64,000 nt of DNA from Bryoerythrophyllum caledonicum (lineage: Eukaryota > Streptophyta > Bryopsida > Pottiales > Pottiaceae), in NCBI GenBank assembly GCA_963971425.1, contig OZ020524.1:12465845-12529844 (forward strand). The letters run 5' to 3'. Of the stretch, positions 11,952 through 23,500 are shown in pieces (position 1 is the first letter of the stretch; each line of letters starts with the position of its first letter). A model generated the notes under the pieces. The model saw only the letters and a program-made list of their open reading frames with translations, did no database searches and was not told the DNA's origin. The position numbers were made by a program, and so were the translations under genes.

Positions 11952-13192
11952 ATATGGACATATATTCTAGCCTATACACCAAAAAGACACGTCAACATGG
12001 AATACCTCTATACAAAATTTTGAAGATAACCAAAACCTCTTAGTTCAGAAAGACTCAACACATGAAGGTTTATATGAATTCCTTCACAGTCAAATCCTGC
12101 CTCCATCAAACCCTAAAACCCACAACATGGATGAATGACATTGGGGAGGATTGGATGAATGTTGGAAACTAGATTGTAGTAAATATTTTCAACCCACACA
12201 GAATGCTAGCAAGAATGAAATGCTAGATTAGCCGAATGCTTTTTGTTTGACAATTCCTGACAATTCTATGCCAAAACCCATCGGATGAAATTAGAAGGAT
12301 AAAATCTCAAACCGCATGAGAATTGGGACATGGTGTTGCGCTGAGAGAGTCTCATGCACCGAGAGAGTCTCATGCCAAGACAAGGTCTTGCTTTTTTTCT
12401 TTCTTTTTTTTTGAAACAAAACGAACCAGGTTTGATTGAAGACAAGGTCTTGCATCTGCGGGGACAACCGGTCCATACACTAGTAAAATACTTATAATTA
12501 ATCAGATTAGCTACAGCTTCCGTGACGCCTTCACTGAAGCTTCAATCATCCATTTGTTGGAACTGAGCCTGGTGCGCAAACCGGTGAATAGTTGGTTGGT
12601 GATTGTGATTATGACAGAAAACACCAGCAAAAATTAGCTTGCATTTAGACATGACAGAATTTTTTTATGAATATTTATTCTCTCTACTTGACGGAAATCT
12701 AGCCGCAAGTTGCCAAATTTACTGTAGATGGTGTGTTTTAATATTTTGAAAAAAGAAAGAAAATATGAAAAAACATAGACAAATTCGACGAAGAAAGCAA
12801 GTAGAACTTGTGATGGATAGAGATATTTGACTTAGATGAGTTTTTGTTTGTATGAGGACAATCAGTGAATTTGTTTGAAGTGTGAATGAATGTGGGATTA
12901 TTTTTATTCATTAAATTTTCCTGTCAAAATAGCAGATCTTTGGTGATACTGTAAAAACATTATATATCATGATAACATGCTTTTAAAAATCCTATGCCAA
13001 CACTGTATCATGATAACAGACTCTCAGAATAAATATCTAGATTAGTGTGTGCATCATCAAATACCATGTTCTGTGCAATTTGGTGTGTGATGTCCATGCA
13101 ATTTGGTGTGCAAAGAACACAATTTGGTTTGGTGAGGAGATGGAAAATGATCATCATTTTGGTAATAATTCAGAGGGAGAGGAACAGGTTAA
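11952..13192. other. AT-rich intergenic DNA
   Basis: No gene recognised. A short direct repeat (GAGAGAGTCTCATGC) occurs around 12342-12376. The segment ends at the TTAA that flanks the next element. Confidence 0.4.
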
Positions 13193-14006
13193 CCCTTTAG
13201 CTAACCCTTTAGCGCCTAGGAAGCCCGAAATGGGACCCCGGAGGTGCTAAAACTCAAATTGCATGAAATCCATGAGGAAGTAGGCTTTGAGATACAAGGT
13301 TCATATTTGCGCACTCAATACACAAACACTCTCCAACAATCAGATCATGATTTGGATTTATAGAACTCTTGGAAAAGCTAGGAATAAACACAAAATACAC
13401 CAAATACATTCAAATACAGTGAATACAATAAATACTATGCCACATACTATGTTGTATTTCACACACATGCACATTGATATTGGTCTTAAATTTTGATTGA
13501 ACTTTGTCTTTGAGACATTCTTCATTGCTTTGTGATTGTTGATCTCTCTCTTCACATAAAAAACTACCGTTTTGATTCGTATAAGGTTGGAACATTTTTG
13601 TATACAATCAAGTAGACAAAAGAAAAAAAATCACCAATAATTGTGTATAAGTATTTTCCTCACATATGATATGTCAATGCGAAGCTATCAACCTAGTGCA
13701 CATGTGAACCGCTCTAATTCAAAGTAAAAAAATTCTTGCAAGAATCTATTGATGGTTAAAGTAGTGCACCCTCCAAAATTCAGAGTTTTCACTACCAATA
13801 TAAGGTAACTTTAAACACTATAATTTATTCCAACAAGCGTTGGATGTCAATGTGCAAAATTTCCCCAAAGTTCACGTCATGGGTTAAGTTAAATTTTGTA
13901 AGGTTAGATATCAATATTAGGCATTGTATTTCCATCAAATCCGGTGCAAAGAAAGAAATCAGCAAAAATCTTGGTTTTTCCAGAAATATCCCTGGGCGGT
14001 AAAGGG
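13193..14006. mobile_element. TTAA-flanked non-autonomous element, family B
   Basis: The 814-bp segment is bracketed by TTAA at 13189-13192 and 14007-14010. The left end carries CCCTTTAG twice (the second within TAACCCTTTAGCGCCTAGG); the reverse complement of the right end is TAACCCTTTACCGCCCAGG, matching the inner left unit at 17 of about 19 positions. TTAA target duplication with CCC-starting ends fits piggyBac-type ends; Kolobok elements also use TTAA. No transposase is encoded. Confidence 0.5.
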
Positions 14007-14012
14007 TTAAAA

Positions 14013-14131
14013 AGGGGCGTTTTCTGAGACTCTACATTTCACGCTGTTTTAGTGAAGTGTTAAAAAGTGTGTTAAAAACTTGTGCATAGAGTATTAGTGT
14101 CATGTTTAGAGTGTCAATAGACAACCCCATT
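14013..14131. mobile_element. Short MITE, family D copy 1
   Basis: About 119 bp. The left end begins AAGGGGCGTTTTCTGAGACT and the reverse complement of the right end begins AATGGGGTTGTCTATTGACA, with ACTCTA further inward in both. It resembles the copy in intron 2 of the LEA_2 gene (17594-17718), sharing the GTGAAGT interior block. It starts 3 bp after the TTAA of the preceding element. Confidence 0.45.
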
Positions 14132-14550
14132 TGTACTAATGTAGTGGTAGAGTACAGCAAAGGTTGAGTCAACCGAAGAAGTGCAACTATTTTCTAATCT
14201 GCATTTCATGTATAATATTTTTGGAAGTAGTGTTTCTTGCAAAGAATGTCTGCTTGGCAGCAGATCAACACTGAGGATATCAAACACCATGAATGGTATC
14301 AGAAAAGTTTGCCTAAAGAATTAGATTATCAGCTCCTGGTGTGGTTTAAGAATATTTTTTCGTTTCCAGTAACATTCTGAATGGGGTCTTCCAGTCACTG
14401 GCAAATGAAAGGATCTGGAAGTATGGAATTTGAGATTTTTGAAGGAATTCTGTAAAATGAAAAGGGTCTGACCAGAAAGAGAGCTCACCTAAACTAAAGA
14501 CCTTTCAATACTCCACACATACAAGAAACTACTTGACGCCTGAAATCGCC
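14132..14550. other. Intergenic DNA between transposons
   Basis: No gene or repeat recognised. The last 10 bases (TGAAATCGCC) are the probable left target duplication of the next element. Confidence 0.4.
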
Positions 14551-14829
14551 CTGGGCGAATTGACCCCCTCGTTGGGACTTACTGGAGGGGGGCACTAGGT
14601 GGTGGGGCCAAACTTGGCCCCTATTTTGTTTTTGGATGAGGACCTATTTACAGCAAGGGAGGGACCTAAGGGGTAAACAATTGCCGTAGACCCCAAATTT
14701 GTCAAAAAAAATCCAAAAAAAGCCTCTAGACCCCCCGAAATAAGAGGGCCAGAAAAATGACCCCATGCAATTATGACAAGGCCCACCTCGGGTAAGTCCC
14801 AACGAGGGGGTCAATTCGCTCTGGGCCCT
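14551..14829. mobile_element. Mutator-like MITE with 28-bp perfect inverted arms
   Basis: The block GCGAATTGACCCCCTCGTTG plus eight more bases at 14555-14582 is repeated perfectly in inverted orientation at 14792-14819. The segment is flanked by near-identical direct repeats (TGAAATCGCCC before, TGAAATCACCC after), which fits the 9-11 bp target duplication of Mutator-like elements. The interior resembles a degenerate region at 20300-20510 (shared GGCCCCTATTTT block). No transposase. Confidence 0.65.
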
Positions 14830-14861
14830 GAAATCACCCAAGAGGATTCCATACTGACATA

Positions 14862-16485
14862 CAGTGACTGCCAAAACTGAGTACGAACAGAGCATATTGA
14901 AATTCAACAAATATTGTAAGGAAATTGGATGCACCAAAAATGAAACCATAAATTGCATAGGATTACCATTGCAATCAATCATACTTCCGCGGGGATTGAG
15001 GTCTATTATACACAAGTATGCATGTACAAAAAAAAGTGAAGTGAAGTTCAATCCAAAACTCAATTTTGCGCACGCTAGCTGGAACAAATTAAAAAATTTG
15101 TCCTCCTACCCTTAGCAGCTATAACAGCTACAATGCGCTTATGCATGCTTCTATACAAGTTCTTACACTCATTGGGAGTAATTGAAGCCCAACAATCCTC
15201 AACACGCTCCCACAATTCTAACATTCCTTTGGGAGGTCTCTCATATTGGTTCAGTCAACGTTTTAAAGTTGCCCACAAGTGGTCGATCGGATTCAAGTCT
15301 AGGGATTGCGCCGGCCACTTCAAAAGAGTGAATTCTTGCAAATTCAACCAAAGGCGCACACTCTTGGATGTATGTTTTGGGTCATATCCTATTGAAAAAT
15401 CAATTTGGCAAGATCTAAATTCTATGCATGCAGTATATGAATCAATTCTCGCTCTAAAATTTCTCCATACATGTACTGATCCATTCTTCCCTCAATCCTA
15501 CACATCATACCAGGGCCACTCGGAGTTATGCAACCCCACATCATCACTCCCCCACCTCCAAACTTGACAGTTTGTTGCACCATTCTAGCACTTTTACTCT
15601 GCCCATTACAAAACCAACACCAACTAGACCATCAAAGCAAAATTGGTTGATTTTTGTTTCATCAGAGAATACTACACAATCCCAATCATCATCAGTCCGA
15701 TGGCAATGACGTCTAGAAAATTCTAATTGTCCCTTAATCTGAAGAAGTGTGAGCTTTGGTTTCTTTTGCTTTACTCTACATTTCAAACTTGCTTTTTGTA
15801 ACACTCTCCTCACAGTTCTCACTCATACCAACATGAAACTCTTCTCTCAAGTAATTTCCAACTTTGTGTGCACTTTCTAAATCACCTACAGTGATTTGTC
15901 TCACACAAGCCCTGCGATCAGCTGCACTGTACACCTCTGGCCTGCCACCAAAACTGCAATTCACATCACTCAACTCACTCAAATGTTGCTTACAAAAGTG
16001 CGCAACTCAACTTTGCAGTACTTGTAAGTCTCTAGCAACATTTCTAGTACTTTCACCCCTCCTCAATTTCTTTAAAGTAGCTTCTTCTATCTACTAATTA
16101 TTAGCAACAGAGAGAAACCTCAAAGAAACCATTTTGCTCAATTTGCATACATGATGTGCACTAAATAGGGACACAATTATAAATGTGAAAGCCAAGAACA
16201 CGTTCATCCAAAAAATCAGACCCAGAAAACCACTTGTGCATGTCAAATTTGTAGCATTCATAGCGTAATCCAAGTGAGCGTAACTGAGTTTTAGAACTAG
16301 TATACTTTGAACTATATCTTTCTCAAATTATTTTGCATTGCTGGACTTGTAATTTGGTAGCCACATCATTTACTTGCATGTATACTTGAGCTGTCAGCTG
16401 GTTTGGTTTTGAATGCAGTATTTTATAAAATATGAAAAGCTAAAGGTAGACTAAGCTACTTCGTACTCAGTTTTGGAAGTCACTG
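14862..16485 (-). mobile_element. Tc1/mariner element, complete ends, degraded transposase
   Basis: The element is 1624 bp long with TA on both sides (14860-14861 and 16486-16487). The left terminus is CAGTGACTGCCAAAACTGAG followed by TACGAA; the reverse complement of the right terminus differs at one position in 26 (T for G at position 9). CAGT-starting inverted repeats with a TA duplication are diagnostic of the Tc1/mariner superfamily. It carries a minus-strand transposase remnant (separate entry). The near-identical ends contrast with the mutated coding region, so it may have been moved in trans or be only moderately old. Confidence 0.93.
15090..16130 (-). pseudogene. Tc1-type DDE transposase, frameshifted
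   Basis: Read on the minus strand, the remnant has the Tc1 order. First comes a helix-turn-helix region (RGESTRNVARDLQV, then GGRP), then a linker resembling VRRVLQKASLK, the first catalytic Asp in VVFSDETKIN (about 15680), a GGGGVMMWGC block, the second Asp near QID followed by DPKHTSK, and the final motif SLDLNPIDHLW. It ends with a region matching the usual Tc1 C-terminus. Lesions visible: a stop near the N-terminus, a frameshift around 15800-15830, another near 15580, and a TGA at 15255-15257. The third catalytic position reads Asp where Tc1-type enzymes normally have Glu, and about four extra residues (SIGY) separate the second Asp from DPKH. The enzyme would cut and paste DNA in the nucleus; this copy is inactive. 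The wording is closer to Tc1 proteins of fungi and animals than to the usual plant mariner-like DD39D group (inference from memory of motifs). Confidence 0.9.
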
Positions 16486-16487
16486 TA

Positions 16488-17279
16488 TCAATACCACAAA
16501 TCTAACCACAAGTTGCAACAGCAGAAAACCTAGCCTTCAAAACTGAGGGAGTACTTTGCAAAGACAAAGAACAATGAGATAGAGGCACATACCTAAGTGA
16601 AAGTCTCTCAATGATCAAGATAATGATCGTTGGCATCAATTGAGTCTAAAGAGCCCTCTCAAAGCCTTAATATGCATTGTACTTTGAAACACAAAATCTC
16701 ATTTGCAAGCATGAAAGTAATCAATCACATCTTATGGACCGAATGTCATAATCCTTTTCAGCCAAAGTGGACCTTAGTGCCTAGGAGAATCTACAAATAA
16801 TAGATTAGACAGAATATCATTTACACAATGGGTACATTGCATTGCGACATCACTTCACCGAAACCATTGTAGTTTGTGAATTCCTCCATCGATTGGAGAT
16901 CAAAGAGATGGGTTCAACTTCTTATACTACCAGAGCTCCAACTACAGAATGAATACTCCAACAATGGGCAATCATGGAAAGAGTTATATGCAACCAAAGC
17001 ACCAAAATTGATCCTATCGGGGCCTTGTAGGCGGAGAAGGGTTAAGAAGCTAAAACAATCACTTTTGACCAACTTCTTATCCTATCAAATTGGCAAAAAT
17101 TGAAAGTTCTATGTTGTTAAGAGTTAAGAATTAGAGAGTGACCCAGTGTTTAATACCGTTCTCTCAAAGGGGTCTTTACAACGGAGGTTAACCTGGAATG
17201 GTATCGTACCTATATTCTCAAGGCTTAATTTGAACATACCTCAAATTACCTCATGCAACTAAATATCTTACACTGAGAT
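16488..17279. other. Intergenic DNA downstream of the LEA_2 gene
   Basis: It contains the 3' flank of the minus-strand LEA_2 gene. A 75-codon open frame at 16876-17103 has no recognisable features. Nothing else is supported. Confidence 0.4.
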
Positions 17280-18982
17280 TTATATCTTGGAAGACGTCGT
17301 TTCACAAACGTTGCTTTGAACTTTCAGATCCTGGTATTGTATCACAATATCACAATCCATGTGAAGCTGCAGCACAAAATCACGATGATGTTAGTCCCAA
17401 TCTGAAAAAAAACCCAATGGAGATACTAACTACTTTGGCCTGCCAAAATGAGATTCTAAGCTTCAAAATACACTTCAAATTCATGTCTCTAAGAGACTGC
17501 CAAAGCTAAGAGAATAATTACCAATATAATGAAAATCTCCACACCACTAGATTAACCAAACATACGGAGATATTCATAACTTTCACGAGTATAATGGGGT
17601 TGTTATTCACTCTTTCAACACTTTTTGGTGAAGTTTCGAAAGAAATGTAAAAAGAGAGTGGATGTATACTAGTGTAAAAGCATCAAATACTGTATAGAGA
17701 GTCGAAAACAGCCTCATTTGTACTACAGCCAAAATGAGATTGTAGCCTTAAGATATTCTACTAATGCAACCAAAGACAGGATATGTTACCTTGACGTTAG
17801 ATTTGATGCCAAATACAAGGACATGTGCGGTTGTCTGCCCAACGAGGCGTAGAGGCAAGTGATTGGACTGGGCGTCTCTGAGGAGGCTCTGTCCGTCCGC
17901 GTGGAAAAACTCCAAGTTGTTGACAGACAGGGGAGTGCCCATGGAGAGGTTGCGGTGCGCTTCGAGCCGGAACGGCGGCATGGAGGTGTTGTCCAGCACC
18001 AAGTTGTTGTATGTGATGTTCAGCTGTACAGTGGAGTAGCTCACGCTGACTCGGTTCTTGTTGGTGGCCATGATGAACAGAGTGGAATTCAAGTACATCA
18101 CCGTCGAGTTCCCCGCGTTGCTTGTCCCATTAGCTTCACGCACCTGAAACAAAACCCATGATTATCAAGAGGATGGTCGTCCTTATGGATCTCGACTCTC
18201 TGAGGAAAAAAAAACATACGCCGATTTCACCTCTTAGTTTCTAGCTCAATTATGATATGCTCTTAACAATACAGATATTAGAGTTGTCTGTAAAGTCGCC
18301 CCAAGTTTGAAGAAGATACAGATATCACCTGTGAATAGTTCTCAATTAACCTAAAATCAGTTGAAGGAGAGAAATGCGACTGGTATTTCATATAACCTCT
18401 TTCTTCAATCTAAAAGAGAGTAAGAATTTTACATCATTTTAGGTTAGAGACCACCCAGTTCTTTTTGTGTCTAATAACTATTTAGAGTGAACAAACAGCA
18501 GTGCATTATGAAGCGTTGGGTAACTCTGCTGAAGACTTGGTTTTCTTACATGAAACGCAGGTTACCGAGAATTGGAGCCAGAGCTGGACATAATAATCAG
18601 TGCCACTTCTGCGGATGCAATGCGAAGATGTACCGCGAATTCGTCTCTTCTTACATACAACCAATTATCAATGCCAATGCAAAGATGTATCAACCATTAC
18701 CTTGATATCATGCATGGTGATCCCTTGGAGGGCCAACTGCGGCGACTTGGGCTTCAACACGAGCCACGCGATCCCTCCCAAACAAGAGAGCACGAGCAGG
18801 AGCACCATCACCGCCACCAACAGACAGCAACAGCTCCGCAGCCACCGCCTCCTGGACACTCGCTCCGCCGCGCGAATCTCCTCCAGGTCGCCGTGGTCGT
18901 ACACCAGCCGCCTCTGCGACGAGTGCGGATCATACACCACCACTTGCCTCTCCCCTCTCACCCCCATCTTGCGCGGAACCAC
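17280..18982 (-). CDS. LEA_2 / NDR1-HIN1-like (NHL) single-pass membrane protein
   Basis: Three coding exons on the minus strand splice in frame: exon 1 18982-18701 (94 codons, donor AAG|GTAATG), exon 2 18143-17790 (118 codons, acceptor TTTCAG, donor AAG|GTAACA) and exon 3 17366-17280 (28 codons plus TAA, acceptor CTGCAG). The 240-residue product has a basic cytosolic N-terminus, one hydrophobic segment (about residues 51-76) and a LEA_2 domain. The domain includes LQGITMHDIK, LNSTLFIMATNKN, VSVSYSTVQLNITYNNL and ends HMDCDIVIQYQDL...QSNVC, the usual architecture and length of NHL/YLS9-like proteins. Six N-glycosylation sequons (N99, N106, N113, N136, N146, N159) lie after the membrane segment, consistent with an extracellular beta-sandwich. 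Plant relatives act at the plasma membrane in stress and defence responses; the specific role here is unknown. Exons are intact and all splice phases are 0. Intron 2 carries a MITE (17594-17718). Confidence 0.9.
17594..17718. mobile_element. Short MITE, family D copy 2, in intron 2 of the LEA_2 gene
   Basis: The left end is AATGGGGTTGTTATTCACTC; the reverse complement of the right end is AATGAGGCTGTTTTCGACTC, matching at about 15 of 20 positions. The interior shares the TTTTGGTGAAGT type of block with 14013-14131. It lies wholly inside the 423-bp intron 2 and does not touch the splice sites. Confidence 0.45.
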
Positions 18983-19739
18983 CTCTCCAAAGCATCAAAC
19001 CAATCAAATATAATCAAACCTCCACCGCTCTACCTCTCCAGAGCATCAACCGATCGAACGCACAGCTCCACCTCTAGCTCGGCCAGAGCATCAAACTGGT
19101 TGAACTTACTCCACCACTTCACCAGTCCAGAGCATCCGATCAGTGGGTGTTACAACACTTCACAACTATCCGTGACTCCTCTAACCTCTGCAACTCTATC
19201 AATCCAACCCTGTCTAACATTCTTAAAAGAGTCCCGATTGAGCTTCGCACTAGGTGCTGATGCATTGGCGAAATGAAAGGGTTAGATTCAACGATAACAC
19301 GTAAATATAAACATTCTAGCGTAGTCCACGGCAGGTGCCAGATCCATGGACTCGAAATCTGTGCCGCCAGCGCAGAGAGGTGGAAAGGTCACTCTAGTGT
19401 CTGGGTTTGATCCGATCGATGATAACTTATATGTGATCTATCGTAACTGCTGCAGAGTCTGACTGAGGAATGATCGATCAGACTGGCAGTGTAAGGAAGT
19501 TAATGAGGTAGCGATCTTGTTTTGTCACAGAGCACAGGGGAGCTGGGCATGGCTAGCTACTGGTAGCGGACACCGGAGCTAGCTAGATCGAGTGGGAGCA
19601 AGCCTGCAGCTTGCTGCAACGGTACAATGCTATTTTTCGCCATCATCCGTCAGGTGATGCTGCATTTAATACCTGCCGTGTCAGACAAGTGACGGCTGCC
19701 CGACGAGCTCAGTTTCGGAAATCTTTAAACCATGTAAGG
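18983..19739 (-). promoter_or_regulatory. Probable promoter and 5' region of the LEA_2 gene
   Basis: This is the upstream side of the minus-strand LEA_2 gene and is less AT-rich than its surroundings. A TATA-like box (CATATAAG on the minus strand, about 19426-19434) lies some 445 bp before the start codon, and an ACACGT core lies near 19297. The transcription start is not determinable from sequence, so these are candidate elements only. Confidence 0.3.
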
Positions 19740-20291
19740 TGGAGACACCCAATTCCGAGAACTTAAGGCATTTGGGGTCTCAAATGACAATGTATGTCCA
19801 AGGAAATTATGTAGAAAGATGCAGAATTAGGAATGAAACTCAATGAACATTTTCTCATACTTAATCTCAAATATTTGTCATTGACATAGAATTTAAAAGA
19901 ACAAAAACCACCAAAGTTTATAGTTGTTATGTAGAGTATGTAGTAGTTGTTGTGAGGTGGGTTGGATTTTGTGCCCTCCTTTGCCCAATGCTAATAAATG
20001 ACAGTGAGTAAAAGAAAGAAGACAAGCCATGCAATTCCAATAACATGCATGACCCAATTCCACACCCCCTTTTGAGACTTCCAAGGCACGGCCACCAATA
20101 AGGAGCTTGAGTAGGGTAGTGCAACCAAAAATTACACGCCTCATGACCCCATGCCACTATTATAACCATTTTTAGTTATTGGCATTTTAAAGATTTTTTG
20201 AGTGGTTATGCGTGGGTGAGTAAATGGATGATCGAAATTAGGTCGCTCTACATAGCAGATTTGGATGGGTGATTGAAATTGGGTGTCTCTA
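19740..20291. mobile_element. Possible non-autonomous element with GAGACACCCAATT ends
   Basis: GGAGACACCCAATTCCGAG at 19741 pairs with an inverted GAAATTGGGTGTCTCTATC at about 20275. A second, weaker right-end-like unit (GAAATTAGGTCGCTCTA) lies at 20236. The interior has overlapping minus-strand open frames without domains. Target duplication was not identified. Confidence 0.35.
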
Positions 20292-20299
20292 TCTTTGAC

Positions 20300-20510
20300 G
20301 GATGATACGTGAAGGGGGTTGTGGACAAAACCTGGCCCCTATTTTTATGTTGGAGGGGGTGCCTGTTTAGATCAAGGTGACGCCTCCAAGGATAATTTGG
20401 GGTTGCATGCCACAAATTTGGACAAAAACATTTCCAAAAAAATTATTGGCCAAAATAATTATAAAATCCAAAAAATGCCAACCTTAGCCCACCCTCTGTG
20501 ACACCCGTCT
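20300..20510. repeat. Degenerate relative of the Mutator-like MITE at 14551
   Basis: It shares the CTGGCCCCTATTTT block, a following AAATTTG block and A-rich CAAAAA/CCAAAAAA runs in the same order as 14590-14730. The terminal inverted arms are not preserved. Confidence 0.35.
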
Positions 20511-20511
20511 A

Positions 20512-23500
20512 CATGATTCTAAGAGTACACCAATGATATGTATCCAAACGTAGCTGTAACACAATGTAAGTACTCAAATGAAATTAAATCCAACAACCTA
20601 AACCAGATTCGTTGTATAGCAAGCAAGTATGTTTCTTTGTACACCAAGCAAGTAGGATTCAAGGTGCAATATTGCATCCATTAGTGCAAATTGTTCAAGG
20701 AGAAAATCAACAACATTATCTCATTTAAAACAATGCGCTTCAACAAGATAGTAAGGGTGTAGGTTAGAATCAAACAAAAAGTAACAAAAAGCAAAGACTT
20801 CAGAATTTAAACCTTACAAACAATGCTGTTGAAAATCCTCTCTGACAGAAAGCAATAGCTAAATTTTATCCATGTCATTCAATTTGAGGCCTTAAGCCTA
20901 ATAATAACCAAAAGCACCTATCACAATAGGAGACAAATTATACAACCATTTCTATACATCCACAAAGAAAGGGACAAAGGAGAAGAAAGAGGATCAAATC
21001 TCGTGGAAGACATGGCCATAAGCGGAGATGGACTGCAAATCCTTGCAGATAGGATGCATATCCTTATGACAAATGGCGCAAACAACGTTGTCCATGGCTC
21101 ATGCGGGGTGCAGTACACAACTCAGATCCTAAAACTTAGAATCGGGATGGTGGATGCCACGTGCAACATAGGAGGACAAAGACAAAGAAAACTAAGAAAA
21201 ATTAACGGCAATTGGCTCACGCATAAGTTTAGTGAGAAGCTCAACCAATGTAGCAACGCCGTTTCTGCATGTTCGCGCCTAAATACCCTATGTCATGCTA
21301 AATTCAATCCACCTACTATCCTCTGCCACGTCGGATCATTGTCTCCATACTACACTTGGACGGCCACTGGGCGCTGAGGGGAATAGCATGTTCTTGTGGA
21401 GTTTTGGAGAATTTGAAAGTCGGATGCAAGACCAGTTGTGAAAACCGCATCCTTATACTTGGCCCTAGGGGCGAGGTCAGCGAATCCTACCCATTCGTAG
21501 AAGGTGCAAATCTAATCACTAGAAAATTTGATGACAAGAGAAAATGGGAAGAGTGCATTATCATGTGATGGGCGGGGGTCCGGTCTTTGGTTCTGACTGT
21601 GCAACTTTGGTGCATGCAGGCAAAGAATTACACGTCTTCAGCTACCAGCCTTTGCTAGTGCATTGCCGAGCATTGCCAACCTACAAGCGTCCACAAACTC
21701 CTTTCCTTTTGCCGTGAGAGCTTGTCCACTATGGCGACCCTAAACCCGAGTTCTATATGCATTGTTGAATATTCTAACACAGCAGTTGCATGTGAATCTT
21801 CTAAATCCAACCTAGGAGATTTGTAGAAAGATAAATGGTACTTAGAGTTTGTTACTCATATTTTTGGAAGCACTAAACGAGAACATGATGATAGTAATAC
21901 AAGAGGGCATTGTGGTGATATAAACGTCTCAAGAACATGGCATCTCAACGACAGGAAATCACCTTGGGAGCAGGGTGGATAGAGCCGTTGGAAACATGCC
22001 ACGGACATGATTCTTTCTGACTTTGATGAAGCCATCCATGTTTTGAAAAAAACGAGGGGGCTTGAACGTGAAGAACACAAGAATGTAGCAAGATACCTAC
22101 ATGCAGATCTACATGTGAGTCTAGGAGCTCAAAAGGCAGGGGCCGATGTCAAGGAAGACATCGTTGTGTTCACAAGGCCAAAATGTTCTCCAAGCACTTC
22201 GGGACCTTTCCCTTCAAAAGGTGACTGACAAGTACAGTGCAACCTAGGCCTTTCAGACCATGCGAAGGAGAGGCCCCATCTTCTATTCCATGGAGAATAC
22301 TAGTTGGAGGGAAGTGAATCAATTCCTTGTTGATTTGAAGCGGTGGACTTAGTAGATGTGAAGCACACGTGTACCACACGCAAGATTTGCTTTCTAAGTA
22401 TTTTAGAGAGAAAATTCAATGGTGCTAACATACATAATGTTGCAAATACTTTGTTGCCTTGTGTGATTGGACCCCCTACATGTCTAGAAGGTTGAATCAT
22501 GCCTCCATTTTCATTTTCTGGTATGCAATCCTGTGTTTGATATTGCGATACTTACACATTTCATTTTTGTTACATATGCGTGTGCTTGATGTTGTTTGTT
22601 ATGCACTTCTATACGCTTCATGTAACATTTGGGAACCAATGGAATTTGAATTGTAGACATCAGTTATTAACTCTTTTCCTTATTAAAGTCCACTTGCAGA
22701 AATTTAGTTCACTTGCTTAATATTTGGTAGCTTTGTTTAGTCTTTTGTATTCATTAGTTGATGTGGTTGCATTCGTTCCAAAATGTTATGCGGAAGTTTT
22801 AATTAGGGTGTTAGTTCTGTATAGTGTAGTGTTTAAATTTGGTTTGCAGGAAGATACGGAGAAGGTGAATCTAGGATCAATGATAGAGATGGTAGGAAAG
22901 TAATTGCAGAGTTTCAATGGTGGAATGGAATGATGAAGGAGAGCATTGCTAGACAAAAGCCACTAATGTCCATGTAATGATAAAAGTGGATGTAAGTTTC
23001 AAAGATGCAGGAATGTCATTTTTGTTTGATTGCTTCAAATAGAGGCCACATGCAAGCTTTCAATTATATTGCTTGGACTCATCATTCATTTAATTACAAA
23101 AAATCCTAAACCTAGATATAAGCGAATACATTGCATCTTCCCTCGGACCTAGACTACAACTTTATCCTAATGTCCAAAGAAGTCCACAATGTGTAGCAAA
23201 CCTTGAGCGCCTCTAAAACCAACTTTGGACGTCTCTGGTCTCTTCATTATCGGTGAGGCAGATATTGCCACCCCTTCCTCCATCGTAAAAACTTTGAATC
23301 CAAAGATTAGCATGTTGAAAGTTGAATTCAGGTTATGATAGTTCTACATCAAGATATAAGACTTTATTTGATGTCGTGCACCTACGTTTATGTTTTGAGA
23401 TAATTTATCCAACATGTCTCAACCGCATAAGATGCATGATAATCACAATGACCACTTCTATGAAGGTTACTACAGTGGTTTTGTTCTTCTTTTTTCTTGC

